Assembly (NCBI GenBank): GCA_020205615.1 | Contig: CM035165.1 | Coordinates: 34,073,544 to 34,137,543 of the forward strand | DNA from: Panax quinquefolius | Lineage: Eukaryota; Streptophyta; Magnoliopsida; Apiales; Araliaceae | Length of the DNA: 64,000 bases | Direction of reading: 5' to 3' | In this document: in pieces, positions 1 to 12,060 of the stretch | Layout of the letters: the number at the start of each line of letters is the position of its first letter | How positions within the stretch are numbered: position 1 is the stretch's first letter | Position numbers and translations under genes: made by a program | Notes under the pieces: generated by a model | The model's database searches: none | What the model was told of the DNA's origin: nothing | Seen by the model: the letters and a program-made list of their open reading frames with translations, nothing else

Positions 1-1091
1 CTTACTCCTATTTATAAACCTGCCGCCGACTGTCCTCCGCCGACCATATCCGAAGATGAACTTAGTCCTTTAAAAATAATTTTGGGATTCTTGAATCTCT
101 ATACTTGGACAAGATTGAGGCCTTTCATTTTCATATTGTTCTTCCATGTTTCTCTCTCTAAGCAAAAAACTCTCTTTCCAAACCTTTGAGTTCCTCACTG
201 TCTTTCATCATGGTCCCATGGACATCTCATCACCTATCACCAATAATTTTCTCTCCTCTGTTTATAGACCAAAATCAAAAGTGAGTTTTGTAATTGTAAA
301 AATAATTTCACGAGTTTTTTCAAAAATAGTGAATTCAAGTTTTGGAGGATATATTCATGGGGGATTTGAAATCAACTTTTGATTTTTGTTGAAGATTCAA
401 TGTAATTACACTTACGTTTTGGGCAGATTTTTGAAGTTTTTTTTCTTCTCTAAATTAGGTATTATGCGACTTTGGTGGAACGACTTTTATACTAACAGGT
501 AGCTGGTGGTTGATCGGTGTTAGAGGCAAAATAACTTTTATACTGTAGATGATCGATGATGGTAGTCGGAGGTGATGGTGTTCATAAAGGTGAGAACAGT
601 GAAGGTAGGGGGAGAAGAAGAAGATCGATGGATGAGATTGTTGAAATTTATGTTTGTTTTTTATTTTATTTTTATTTTTGTTTAATCAAATTGAGCATGT
701 CATTGGTTCTTTCTTTTATCTTTTCTTTTTAATGCCACGCGTGAATAAGTTAACGACCATTCCTTTTTTTTAACAGAATGGTCTAATTTTAATTTTTTAA
801 TTAGTTTAATGAGGTAATTTCAAAAATTAAAAGTTCACTGTGTAACAAGTAAAAGCTGCCAACTATAGTGGAATAATACTTAGTTTTGCCTATTTTTTAT
901 CATTTCAGCTCTGACAAAATCACTAGGCTTTTGTATTAACAAGAAAAAGGAGAGAGAAAGAAATGTCTAAACAAGTATCAAATCCAACTCAGTTTAGAAC
1001 CAAATTTGGCAAATCATATAGACTAGTTCACGCCATGTATTAGAATCTAGGGCGAGTGTTGAAAACATATATTTAATATAATTAGTAAAAA
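1..1091. other. No recognisable gene; presumed intron or remnant DNA left of AAE19 exon 2
   Basis: AT-rich sequence with many in-frame stops on both strands. The acyl-activating enzyme gene to the right is transcribed leftward, so this stretch should be its next intron or later exons. I could not find its next conserved exon here. Either a long intron continues past the window edge or the gene is truncated. The first 60 bases are C-rich and may belong to another unit. Confidence 0.4.
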
Positions 1092-1107
1092 CTTCTTCTT
1101 GGTCTAC

Positions 1108-2533
1108 CTGGTTCGGTGCCGCAGACCCCTTTAGGCTTTCCGGTTGATCCTGAGGTGTACATCAAGTAACAGAACTGTCTTAATCTTTCATTTTACAAGG
1201 CCACAGAAAATTTGATGAACCAAAATGATGCGAAGGTTGTCTTCCATGAGATACAAATAAAACAGGACAAGTACTGCAATCAACAAGCCAATGTGCTTTG
1301 TCAAGATGATGGCAACTTCTACTATCAACTGAAGATAGGCGCCCAATAATAAAATCTGCTTTTGAAGAAGAAACAATGGATAATATCCTTTCTTTCGGCC
1401 ACAAAGGATCTAGAGGTAAGAAAGCCTCCCCACATCTCAGAACAGAAAAAACAGCAATGATATACTCTACAGAAGGTACCATATATATTCCCAATATTCT
1501 TGGAGTATACATATTTTGATCCTCAGAGGAACAGTCTATACCTGGAGGATCAGACTTCATAGATACTGACTGCTTGCCAAGGTTACCTGCGACAAAGTTA
1601 TATTTGTTAATCCAGCCTAGCATTTAACATGCCACACCAAAAAATAAAATATAATTAAACAACAGGAAATAATTATATATTTTGGGCAAGTAAATGTAAT
1701 TTTATAAACAAAAAGAATAATTTACCAAATAAAGAGGGGAACCCCCTCCCGGTAACAACTCAGCTCATAGCTCGAGCTCTCAAATATTCACAACTTCACA
1801 CAATTAACTCACCACCACTAAACTCAAGCAAGACATACCCCACCCCTCTTCCTCCTCTGTATACAACTTTACTAACTTTATTAGCAAGACTAACCTGCTG
1901 AGCACAAACTGAAAATATGTGCTGTTCGGGACAGCAAAAATTTTGGGGATAATCATTCCACTCCCAAAATACTAGTGTATTTAGCAAATGCCTTAAATAT
2001 ATTCAATTCACTTTATCTTCAAATTTTATTCTCCTACAAAAAGTAAAATTCTTGAAGTTCATTCTTGTAATTCATACCAATACACACCATAATCAAGAGT
2101 TGTACAAAATTACACACACACACATATATATATATATACACACACAGAGAGAGATGCCATTACCTGTGGTGGGTTTAATAAGAAAGGGGTCGTCACCACC
2201 ATCAATGATGGTGCGAATACGAGAGCTCAGAGAATCAACTGCCGCCACAAGGTCGGAAACTGTGAAACATTCGTCGCCTTCGTACACCGGAGGATGCGAC
2301 GACAGCGTTTTCTTCGCCAAAAACTCTTCAAATAACTTATCATCATACTCCGAAGCTGTATTTTTGCCTGCCGTGCTGTAGATTCGGTGGAATTCTGCGA
2401 CGATTTTAGCTCCGCCATGAGCATGAATCACCGCAATTTTATTAGGGTTCTTCTTAGCAGCCTTGTAGAGCTCGTGAACTATGCAGCAGCAGCAAGAAGG
2501 GAGATTCTTCTCTGTGACTGTGCCGTTGGCCAT
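1108..2533 (-). CDS. AAE19: Acyl-activating enzyme 19-like (AASDH type), 5' exons only, with a frameshift
   Basis: Two exons are visible: 2164-2533, starting with ATG at 2533 (protein begins [10 protein letters not shown]), and 1108-1586. Exon 1 ends ACAG before GT, and exon 2 follows GCAG, so the split glycine codon joins in phase. Exon 2 holds the ANL adenylation-family region [20 protein letters not shown], the conserved PLDP block, and the phosphate-binding loop [16 protein letters not shown] just before a good donor (CAG|GTAGAC at 1107). The family forms acyl-adenylates from ATP and an acid; the plant AAE19 type resembles animal AASDH and is about 1,000 residues long, so most of the protein is missing here. 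At 1194-1195 the frame slips: one inserted base would join WPC to [13 protein letters not shown], while as written the upstream frame ends in TAA at 1180-1182. This may be a pseudogene or an assembly error beside an A-run. Confidence 0.8.
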
Positions 2534-2639
2534 CTCTGCTGCCGCCGGATGGAGAGAAATGTTGTTTTTGTTTTTATTTTGGTTTTTGTGAGGAAAAATC
2601 AAAATAGCCCTATTTTAGTGATTTTTTTTTGTTTAAATT

Positions 2640-3444
2640 TTGATTAGGGGTGAAACTAGATACAAACCGCGCGTCGCGGCGGAATTATTTAATTTTTTAA
2701 TAATAATTATGTATATACAATTAATAAATTAAAATATAATAAAAAAATAGGAGAAATGTATTATACCAATTCAGAATATAGTGATAGAATATATTCATGT
2801 AAATAAATGTAAATATAGTGATAGAATATATTCTTGGCAACAATTATGTTATTGTATACCTAATTCAAGATTATTGCTATATTTATATTATTTACATAAA
2901 TATATTCTATCAAATTTTTTACCAGCAGATTTATCCAATGTCAGATCTGAGTTAGTTATCCCACCTTTAATGATTCTGTCGAAGAACTTGTTTACTTTGT
3001 CATGCGAGGTTGTATTGATAGTATTGATGCTAATATAAAAAAAACATCTCATATGAGTCAATAAAAATGCTTACGAATGCGAACACAATTAAACAACCTA
3101 AATACAAAACTACTATACAATGAGTAATACTTGACACCTATGTTATATGGACTCGTCAACACCTAGAAGGATCCTTTAGAGGATGCAGCAACATGGACAC
3201 TCATAATTACATTTCAGGTTCGATACCCACACTACATAGCCGTGTAGTGTCGACACGGATACTTCTACATTTTAAAAGAGTCCATAAAACCCCACATATA
3301 AATATTTTAGTTAAATAAACCAGAATGCTAATTTACCAATATCCACTTTATTCTACACCAACCCATGTAGTACTTAAGACAAAGCTTTGTTGATCCCAAG
3401 TTTAGTTGAGATGTTTCCATTTCATTTTATAACTTTTATCAACC
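2640..3444. other. Intergenic DNA between AAE19 and the LTR element
   Basis: AT-rich with no supported ORF. It would hold the AAE19 promoter region. A short phrase, atagtgatagaatatattc, occurs at about 2776-2796 and again at about 2814-2832. Around 3150-3300 is a degenerate stretch with gtgtcgacacggatacttct that resembles the inside of the MITE at 38278-38440. Confidence 0.4.
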
Positions 3445-4804
3445 TTATTTGTAAGACCCCGAATTTTATGAAATAAAAGTATTCAATTTTTCTTATAATT
3501 ACAATTCAGTAAATGGTTAAATTGATAAAAGGTTAAAGTTAAGGGTGATATATGAATTTTTTTCAAAATAAGCAAGTGGTTATAAAATACTCATTTTTGT
3601 CGGAGAATATTCGTTTGATCGTGAAATATTCTTCTTATGCAGGAATATTCATATACGACGGTATGACCTTTTGTGGGCCCCATAATGAATAAGCTGTCGG
3701 ATGAAGAAAAGCGACAAATTAAAGTTTTATAAATAACAACGTAATTATTCAAGATTAACACTTTTGTTGGAATACACGGTGGGTAAAGTAAAATCTGCGT
3801 TGTTGTTGCCTGATGGCTGCAGTTGTTACGGTATTTTTTGAATTATTGATTCTTACGTGAGAAGGCACTACTTTCGATAATTATTACGATAATTCTTTAT
3901 TCGATATTTTATTTTGATTCAATAATTCTTTGCGTTGATATTTTATATTATTGTTGTTTTAATAATTGTCCTTGCTGCGATATTTTCCATTATCAAATCA
4001 ATAATTCATATTATTTGAATAATATTATTAGATAGCATTATTGACAATGTCTAGAAAGTTACATACAGGAGAGGTTTGGTCACCTAATTGCTTGGCAAGA
4101 TGAGGAGAAATTCTTATTGGAAAGTCCCTCTTTCCTGAGGAGCTACCTTGGTTGTTATTATTGTGATTACGTAATATTATACATGAATAATTAATTATTA
4201 ATTTATATGATGAGGAAAATATTGATTTTATGTGGATATAGATGGAGAAAATTTTAAAAGTGACAATTGTTGAAAATTGATATTTTATCTTTTATGATAA
4301 AATAATATTTTATTATATTATTATAATATAATAATGATGATATTTTTACAATGAATGTGGGATATATGAATATATGAGGAAGAAGAGTATTTTTGTTGTA
4401 AAAGTTGTTTAAAACATGTTAAACATGTACATGGGCCCATTTCTTGATTGAAATTTGATTATAAATAGTAAAATCGCTTGGTTTATGGATTTGGTCAATT
4501 TACATTTGGAATTTGGAAAAACTTTCTTCTGCAAAGTTGTAGAGAATTGAATTTCCTATAAAATATTTCAAGATTCGAATTTTCTGATAAAAAGGGCTAT
4601 TTATTATGAATTATTGAAGTTCCGGATTAATTGATTATCATTTTTTGGAAGTTTTAAATATTTTTTGTTAGAAAAACGTTTTTATTGTTGGCCCATGTGT
4701 TGTTAGATGTTGAAATTCAGAAGTCAAGTGTGCGTAGGAATTTAATATATATATATATATTAATATTTTATTAAATTTTACTAACTTGGTGTTAAGCATT
4801 TTCC

Positions 4805-4812
4805 TATAAATA
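4805..4812 (+). promoter_or_regulatory. TATA box of the outer element's 5' LTR
   Basis: TATAAATA followed by agggtcttgg, the only strong TATA context in this LTR. The equivalent in the 3' LTR (about 27869-27876) has decayed to CATAAATA. If transcription starts about 30 bases downstream, the hairpin array at 5507-5711 is in the 5' leader of the element RNA. Confidence 0.55.
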
Positions 4813-5506
4813 GGGTCTTGGGTTAGAATTGAAAATCACACCGAAACTACTGATTTCTCTCTTTTTTCTCTATAATATCGAGCTTATTTTTGTGAGTATT
4901 TTAGTACTTGAGTATTGTTATACTCTGGTCTGAGTTCTTTTAGCACTATATCCAAAGTATTCCATCAATCTTATTCTTCTTTACGAGGTAAGGGAGGTTA
5001 TTTTCTTCTAAAATGATATTATTTCTTCAATATCATTATGCGCGAATGTTGGTTGAAAATTTTTATCAAATTTGGAACTTTTTTCATGTCGGGTTACTAT
5101 TCATGAATTCTTATTCATGAGTTCTTATTCATGAGTTACTATTCACGAGTTCTTTATTCACGAGTACTATTCACGAAAACGTGATGATGTTTTTATGAAC
5201 TTTCTATCTTTTGGTGTCTGATTCTTATTCACGTATCGACACTATTCACGAATCTGACACTTATTAACCTAAAAAATGAAACTTCTTCTTTTTTGTCCAA
5301 AATATCTATTCTGGATACTATCTTTGATTGGATCTATGTTTTAGTCTTCATTCTTGAATTTTACTCCACTCTGGTTATTTATGAAGTATTTTGAGCGGGA
5401 ATTGTTTAAAATCTGAATCCTTAATATTTGTTCTTTTGTTTCACTGGGATTCGTTTTTTTAAAATATTTTTCATCATCCTCGGTCCTAAATGATGATATA
5501 ATGAAT

Positions 5507-5711
5507 ATCTTTGGCCTGTAGTGCAAAGATGAATGATTTCTGATGAATATCTTTGGCCCGTAGTGCAAAGATGAACATGTATTTAGATGAACATGACCAA
5601 CTGATAATTATCTTTGGCCTGTAGTGCAAAGATGATTTGTTGATGAATATCTTTGGCTTGTAGTGCAAAGATGACTTGTTGATGAATATCTTTGGCCGTA
5701 GTGCAAAGATG
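5507..5711 (+). repeat. Tandem hairpin array in the 5' LTR (five units)
   Basis: Five copies of ATCTTTG-loop-CAAAGAT at 5507-5530, 5549-5572, 5610-5633, 5649-5672 and 5688-5711, with spacings of 39-61 bases. The loop is gcctgtagtg or a close variant (gcccgtagtg, gcttgtagtg, gccgtagtg). A sixth palindrome with different letters (tcatcat...atgatga) precedes them at about 5470. The array lies in the putative transcribed R-U5 part. Related arrays with different stems are at 28556-28755, 57602-57847 and 59072-59316. Confidence 0.85.
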
Positions 5712-6681
5712 AATTTATTAGTAGGATTATGAACATAAACTGTGATTTGATATAACCATAATCTTTGATGTTTCAGGTGATAAAAATTATCTTTGTCCTG
5801 GATGAGAAAAGGAATTTAGAACTACAATTACGATTATGAGTTATACATGTGATTGTGGACAGGAATTTTTGATTGATGTTACAGGGATAAAACATTGTTG
5901 ATGGACTTTTAACATGGAGAAGATAATAGACTTTATAGTCTATTTGACTCTTCTAATGGATTGCTCGTTCATTGCGCACTATGGTTGAAAAGTTTTATCA
6001 TCTACCATATGTTCTAAATCTACGATTTATTCTTTATTGAAGGCTATTGATAATTTATTTATCTTTAGTCATGATATTCTTTCTTGAAGCTAGTTAATGC
6101 TCACCCTTTTTGCTTCACAATTCCTTTCGAGTGTAATAAAAGTGTAGTTGGGTTGGCGGGGGGATAACAGGGGAATAGAGCGGTGGTCATCATTTAGTAG
6201 TTATATTTGGTGAATCAACTAGGGTGAAAGCGAACCCAACGTTGGAAGGGTGTTTTGCCACTATCATACAAGATGTCTAATGACATACCACCGTGTCATC
6301 ATAAAGACGAGGTTGTGCTCATCCACTTGTTGAGTATATTTACTGAGCACTACCTATATAATCTTGGTGTTTGTTTGGAGTTTAATTCCCAATTAGAGAT
6401 AGTGGAGATAATGATATATCGAAGAGAAGACTCATCATTGGGAAGAATATGATAATAATCTTCTCATTTTTCTTTGGGTCTATTAGATTGACGAGGATAA
6501 TTACGTGGCCATATGATATCTACCATAACCTAAAAGCATGGCCTCTCATGTACGAAGGTTTCCTTGAGCACTTCCCAAAGATTCTAATTTCTAAAACAGT
6601 TTTTGACTATACCTTTATGTAAGGTGTCATTGTGACGTGCTACAGTTGGTATATATTTGTATCCAAACTCACAGCATATAT

Positions 6682-8529
6682 TGAAAGTAGTATGCACACA
6701 AGCCAATTATGTTTGATGATAAAGCATATACTTTGTAACAATCTTATTCATTTATTAATAAAAGGTATTAATTTATTAAAGGCTTTTAATTATCTACATG
6801 ATGCTGTTTTATAATATGTGATAAACCCATAGTTTTAAGCAATGCTTTTAGAATAATGATGATGATTATTCTAATGAGATCTAAATTCTTAGAAAGCTTA
6901 AAACTAAAATAGTTCCCAATCATTGGATTACTAAATTGGGGATTAGTGAATCCGGATAGATTGAGTACATCGTTGCTTGCTTTCATTGGATGAGGATGAT
7001 TGATCTCATGATCATTTGTGTGGAGACACTAAAGCAAGTATGTAGGTGCTTATTAGAGAATAAGTTCAATTGAGCGTGGCTCGCTAAGGAATACCTAATG
7101 GAGTTTTACTTGCTGTCAATAGAATTCTTGTAGTGATAGTAGTCTGAGTAATCCTTGGACTTGAGATCATCATAGTGTCTTGTGTATGATGAGTTATACT
7201 TTGACTTATTCCTTAAGACCCTTAGGGTATATCAAAGGGTATGCTTGGGTATAATAAGTTGTACATGGAGATAATGTATGATCGATAAAGAATCTACCAC
7301 TTCTAATAAAGAAGAGAAATGTCCTATGTGATTCGATAAATGACAACCCAAGTAGTCCTTGGCGGCGAATGAAATTAGAAAGGAGTTTCTAATTTGCATT
7401 ATTTGAAGTTGTGCATTTAAGGATCGAAATACATATAATTAAATAAAATAAGACTTGACGATAATTCCATATCTTATATTTAATTGGGACATTGTATGGT
7501 GGAAGGATTGAATTGTCACGATAACTATTTACTCAAAGGTTCTTTAATGATTAATGTTGAAATCTATATTATCTGGAAAGTCGTTGATCGCTTGGAGGCT
7601 TATCCTTATTGTAGAATAAATATTATTTATTTAAATAAATTAATTGTTTAATTTATTTATTTAAATAAGATTAAATTATTCTAATTGATTAATTCACAAC
7701 CGGTTTAATATGGAGAACCTAAAGGGTCACACCATAAAAGGAAGAATAATTATTTAAGAAGTTAATGGCATAATCGTAATAATATGTTAAGTATATTTAA
7801 TTTAATCTATGGTGATAGAATAAATTAAATAGCTTAATATTATTATTTAATATTTTAGAAATATTAAATATAAATTAATAAGAGGAGTCTTATTAATATT
7901 ATTACAATTATTATTATTTTAATTTCTAAAAGAGTTTAGGAATTAATTTAATATAAATACTCTCATTTATTCTAATAGGATTAGGAGGAAAATTAGTTAA
8001 AGGAGTTTAATTAATTATCTCTAATAAGATTAGGGAGCCCATTTAATTAAAAGAGTTTAATTAAATAATACCTTATTTTTTGTTAAATAAGGTTACGATA
8101 TCTTTATAGAGAGAGTCTTATATCGGATATCGGATGTGACGTAAATAATTCGATTTGTTGGAGAGTGCGCTCCTTTTCTATAGAGATAGAAAAACTAGGG
8201 TTTAACCAACCACCCATTTCTTGAATCTCTTATTCTTCCTTGGTGGATCACCTCTGAGGCCAAACACTTGGGTGGCTAACGTTGATCGAAAGGAAGGAAC
8301 CAAACCCGGTGAATTCAAGTTGAGCGAAAAGGATTTGGAGGTGAACTTGTACGAGGAAGCTCGATCTTGAAGGTATGATTTTATTCTTTATCTTTTCGTT
8401 TAATTAATAATTGTGCATAAAGGGTGATCCGGGTTTATGATTTGTAAAACATTTTAAACTCGATTTTTACATCGTTTCCCACTTTTTATGCAATTTGATT
8501 GCGTTCTTGAATATTACAAAAACCTAAAC
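6682..8529 (+). repeat. E1 5' LTR
   Basis: About 1.85 kb, collinear with 23434-25288 and, in reverse, with 12061-13950 and 19473-21359. The last bases, ttacaaaaacctaaac, differ slightly from the other copies. The right boundary is set by the primer site that follows, so it is uncertain by a few bases. Confidence 0.88.
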
Positions 8530-8929
8530 GATGGCATCGAGCCCGAACCTTTATGCAAATTATTAATTGTTTAATTTAATATCTATATTGATATGTGTTT
8601 AGAACAATTTAATTGGGCATAATTTTATTATATAAAATTTAATAAAAATAACAAAAAAAAAAAAAATTGTGCGAAAAATCCTTTTATTAAAAACCGTGTA
8701 TCACGAAAAAATCGAAAAAAAAAAAAAAATAAAAGTTTTTTTATACAATTAATTAAATGGCTAAGTAACATATAAGTCACGTGCTTGGAGTAATCATCAT
8801 GTAACCTTTGGTTTTACAAGGGAATAAGTCTGTGACTTCGGTCCAAGTTAGCGAGGATTCTTGATCGCTTTGACAAAAAAAAAAAAAAAAAAAAAAAGTC
8901 TTGACATGCTTGGATTAATAGGAAGCGGA

Positions 8930-8972
<43 letters not shown>

Positions 8973-9182
8973 GTATTATATATATAATATATATATATAT
9001 ATAATATTCTTAATTATTATATAATTAAAATAAAAATTTATTTTAATTTTAAAATAAAAGTTTATTTTAATATTAAAATATAAAGTTTATTTTAATTTTA
9101 AAATTAAATTTCATGCTAACTAATTAGAGTTGGAATTGGATTCCATGATAACTAATTGGAGTTGAAATTGGATTACATTTTT

Positions 9183-9660
9183 CCATAAATAAAGGAGTTT
9201 ATTTTGATATGAAATTAGATTTCATATTATTCAAAATAAAAAGGTTTATTTGTGAATAGGAAAAAGAATCGATCTTTCCTTAAATAAAGGAGTTTATTTA
9301 GATATGAAATAAGATTTCATATTATTCAAAATAAAGGAGTTTATTTGTGAATAGGAAAAGAAAATCCGTGTTTCCTTAAATTAAAGGAGTTTATTTAGAT
9401 ATGAAATAAGATTTCATATTATTCAAAAAAAAGGAGTTTATTTGTGAATAGGAAAGAGAACCCTAATATCCTTAAATAAAGGAGTTTATTTAGATATGAA
9501 ATAAGATTTCATATTATTCAAAATAAAAGAGTTTATTTGTGAATAGGAAAAGAAATCCATGTTTCCTTAAATAAAGGAGTTTATTTAAATATGAAATAAG
9601 ATTTCATATTATTCAAAATAAAGGAGTTTATTTGTGAATAGGAAAAGAATTAAGTGTTTC
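9183..9660 (+). repeat. Tandem array of about 95-bp palindrome-rich units in the E1 leader
   Basis: About five units at roughly 9183, 9276, 9373, 9470 and 9563. Each has the self-complementary phrase aaataaaggagtttattt twice and the palindromic tatgaaataagatttcata once. Units are separated by a changing short spacer after gtgaataggaaaagaa. The array is non-coding, between the primer site and gag. E2 has a shorter version at about 18660-18850. Confidence 0.8.
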
Positions 9661-10617
9661 CTTTAATAATTTTTTTTTTTACATGGAATTGGATTCCATA
9701 ATTAATTAAAATAAAGGAGTTTATTTTGATTAAAGATTTTGATTAAAATAAAATAGTTTATTTTATTCAAAATTGGATAAATTAAAATAAAATAGTTTTA
9801 TTTTGATTTAAATTTGGATTAAAATAAAGGAGTTTATTTTAATTCAAAATTAGATTTTATACTAACTAAATTTGCCCATTAAATGATATCAATATATATA
9901 TTAAATGTTTATTATTCATAAGATGAATGTAATTTATTGATGCGTATGGTGATGTGTATGATAATAAATGGGATTGATTATGGACTATTGACCAATGCGA
10001 TTGGATTTTATTTTAGTTGGATGCATGAATGTATGGGTTTTATTAAATGGGGTCTGCGTACCTCGTCTTCTCTAATTTTCTTAATGTAAATTCTATCTCT
10101 CTCCTATGTACTTCCCTTGACTGCTGATCAAGGTTTCTATTTATTTTAAATAGTTATGTAATAGGAATAGTTAGAATTAAATTTTGAAAAATTGGAGATC
10201 AAGGAACAAGGGCGCTTGAAGACCCGTTTGTAATGGAGCACAGGTTTAAATGTAATAGTTATATTTAAATATTATTTCTTGCACCCCTAGGGTTTGACCT
10301 TTTGGTTCACTTGGTGGCTCTAGTGAACCAAACTAGAATAAAAGTCCATAATCAATCCGGGTAGAATATAGTATTCTATATGTGAATGCTTATACTATAT
10401 ATATATTATATATTATGCAAACATGCTTCGCATGTTCATTAATATGACGCGTATTTTATATATATATATGCATACTGCTATTAAACAAGATGAGACAAAT
10501 TAATAACAAACCCCTCAAAATTTTTTATATTAAGTCCTAAGCGTTCAAAGATATTTGGAATATCGAGCGTCATTCTAGCATGATAAAATTAATAGAGTAT
10601 TAAATATTTAATATGAG

Positions 10618-10910
10618 TTTGTTGTGTCACCACAAGGCAAGTATTAAGTATTTAAGATGTTAATTTATCACATTTGATGCTTATAAAGAAAATTGAACAA
10701 TATTATTTTGTTGTGTCACCACAAGGATGATATTTTTCTTTTTGAATATATGGAGTGCTAGGTCCGGACTTAACTTGGATAATTTTGATTCGGATGTGCC
10801 ACCTCTTGATCAAAATAATCTAAGAGGCAAAAGAAAAGGAGTTGCATAGTTGATGTAATTGACAAAAGTTGTCTACCTATTTATTTATATATAGTTTGTT
10901 GTGTCACCAC
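10618..10910 (+). repeat. Three copies of a 19-bp hairpin motif in the E1 leader
   Basis: TTGTTGTGTCACCACAAGG occurs at about 10619, 10711 and 10890, each time in otherwise different AT-rich sequence. TTGTG and CACAA pair around TCAC, giving a small stem-loop. The same motif occurs three times in the leader of E2, in reverse, at 17255-17545. This is an interspersed repeat, not a tandem one. Confidence 0.8.
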
Positions 10911-11169
10911 AAGGGCTATATACATTTGAAATGGGATCCTTATTCTCACTAGCAAATCTTTAATTAGATTTTGCGAACTATATAAGTGAGGTAATATAGT
11001 TTGAAGAAAATAGTGGGAGATACCAATTTAAAACAAGACCTAATTTATTTTGGTAATTAATAAAAGAATGTATGTTAAAATGTTGTTAATTACAAATTCA
11101 TTTACTGAAATTTTACAATGTCTAAATTACTATCATTTGCGTAGCATATTAGATCTTAAAATTAATCGG

Positions 11170-12060
11170 GCCAAGAATTAAATGGATTGGTTAAGGAATT
11201 TGAGAATAGTTCTCATGGTTTGAAAAGCTATCTTATGTCATTAATCGCCTATCCTCGCAGATGGTTGCGATAATGCCTCTGAGGAAGACATTCCTACTTT
11301 TAGAAAGTGGCAAGATGATGTACGATTGGCTCGATGCACCATGCTGCATCCATGAGTAACGAGCTTGTTGTCGGCATGAAACTATGGATGCTCCTACTAT
11401 ATTCCTGCACATCAGTAGTTGATGGTGAGGAAAATGGGGGTGATAGATATCGAGATATCTAAGGAGCTCTTCCGATCTAGAATGGCCAATAGGCACTACT
11501 GATGCAGATAAAAAAGTCCTTAACATTATCAATTCGATTGATCAATTAGGACAACGAGTTTTGTCATGGATGGAGAGTTGAGCGAAGATTTGATCTTGCA
11601 CTCACTCTCGGACTCCTTTCACAATTGTTGTGAATTTTTCATATGGACAAGCTAGATATCGACTTTTTGATTTGCTTAACATGTTGAAAATGTTGAGAGT
11701 CACTTTCCAACCAAGAAAGACCATGTCTTCTTGGTAGGGGCAAAAGGATCTTCCGAAAGAAGAAGCGATTCAAAGAAAGTATATGAAAGCATAAACAAAG
11801 GATAATAAGAACAAAAGCGATATGGATAGCAAAGGAGTTTTGCTTCCACTGCGCAATAAGCCTGAACCTTTGGAAAAAGCGCGAGAAGCATCTTGCGAGA
11901 CTAACGAAAGAAGCTTAGTGAAGTTTGGTTCATAATCTGATTTTTGTTCATGATTGAAATAAATTTTTCTTTAAGTCGAGGTTCTACTTGGGTATTGGAT
12001 CTGACTTTGGTTATCATAAATATAGATTTATGAAGGACCACCCGAAGAAGTAGAAAGTTA
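11170..12060 (+). pseudogene. E1 gag and protease remnant
   Basis: Broken frames still read as copia gag: MDWLRNLRIVL-like phrases near 11180, then NASEEE and FRKWQDDVRL near 11265-11330. A decayed zinc knuckle (KGVCFHC) is near 11830. The protease start STWVLD is near 11985. Several frameshifts and stops make it non-functional. The frame is cut at 12060 by E2 and resumes at 21365 with AKVAALAIETYSLADL, the usual sequence after the protease active site. Confidence 0.75.

Larger units (their letters stand above)
3450..6681 (+). repeat. 5' LTR of outer element, left part
   Basis: Matches the 3' LTR at 26516-29845 along its length with scattered small indels. It includes a TATAAATA box at 4805-4812, short degenerate repeats of ttcatgagttactat at about 5095-5260, and the hairpin array at 5507-5711. 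It stops abruptly at 6681, where copia element E1 begins. The remaining 120 bases of this LTR are at 25289-25408. Confidence 0.9.

Noticed and set aside
146..382. Plus-strand ORF of 78 codons at the left edge
   Set aside because: No domain, low complexity, and inside the presumed intron of AAE19.
5490..5715. Regularly spaced repeats that could suggest a CRISPR array
   Set aside because: The repeats are hairpins inside a plant LTR, spacers are related to each other and no cas-like genes exist; this is eukaryotic DNA.
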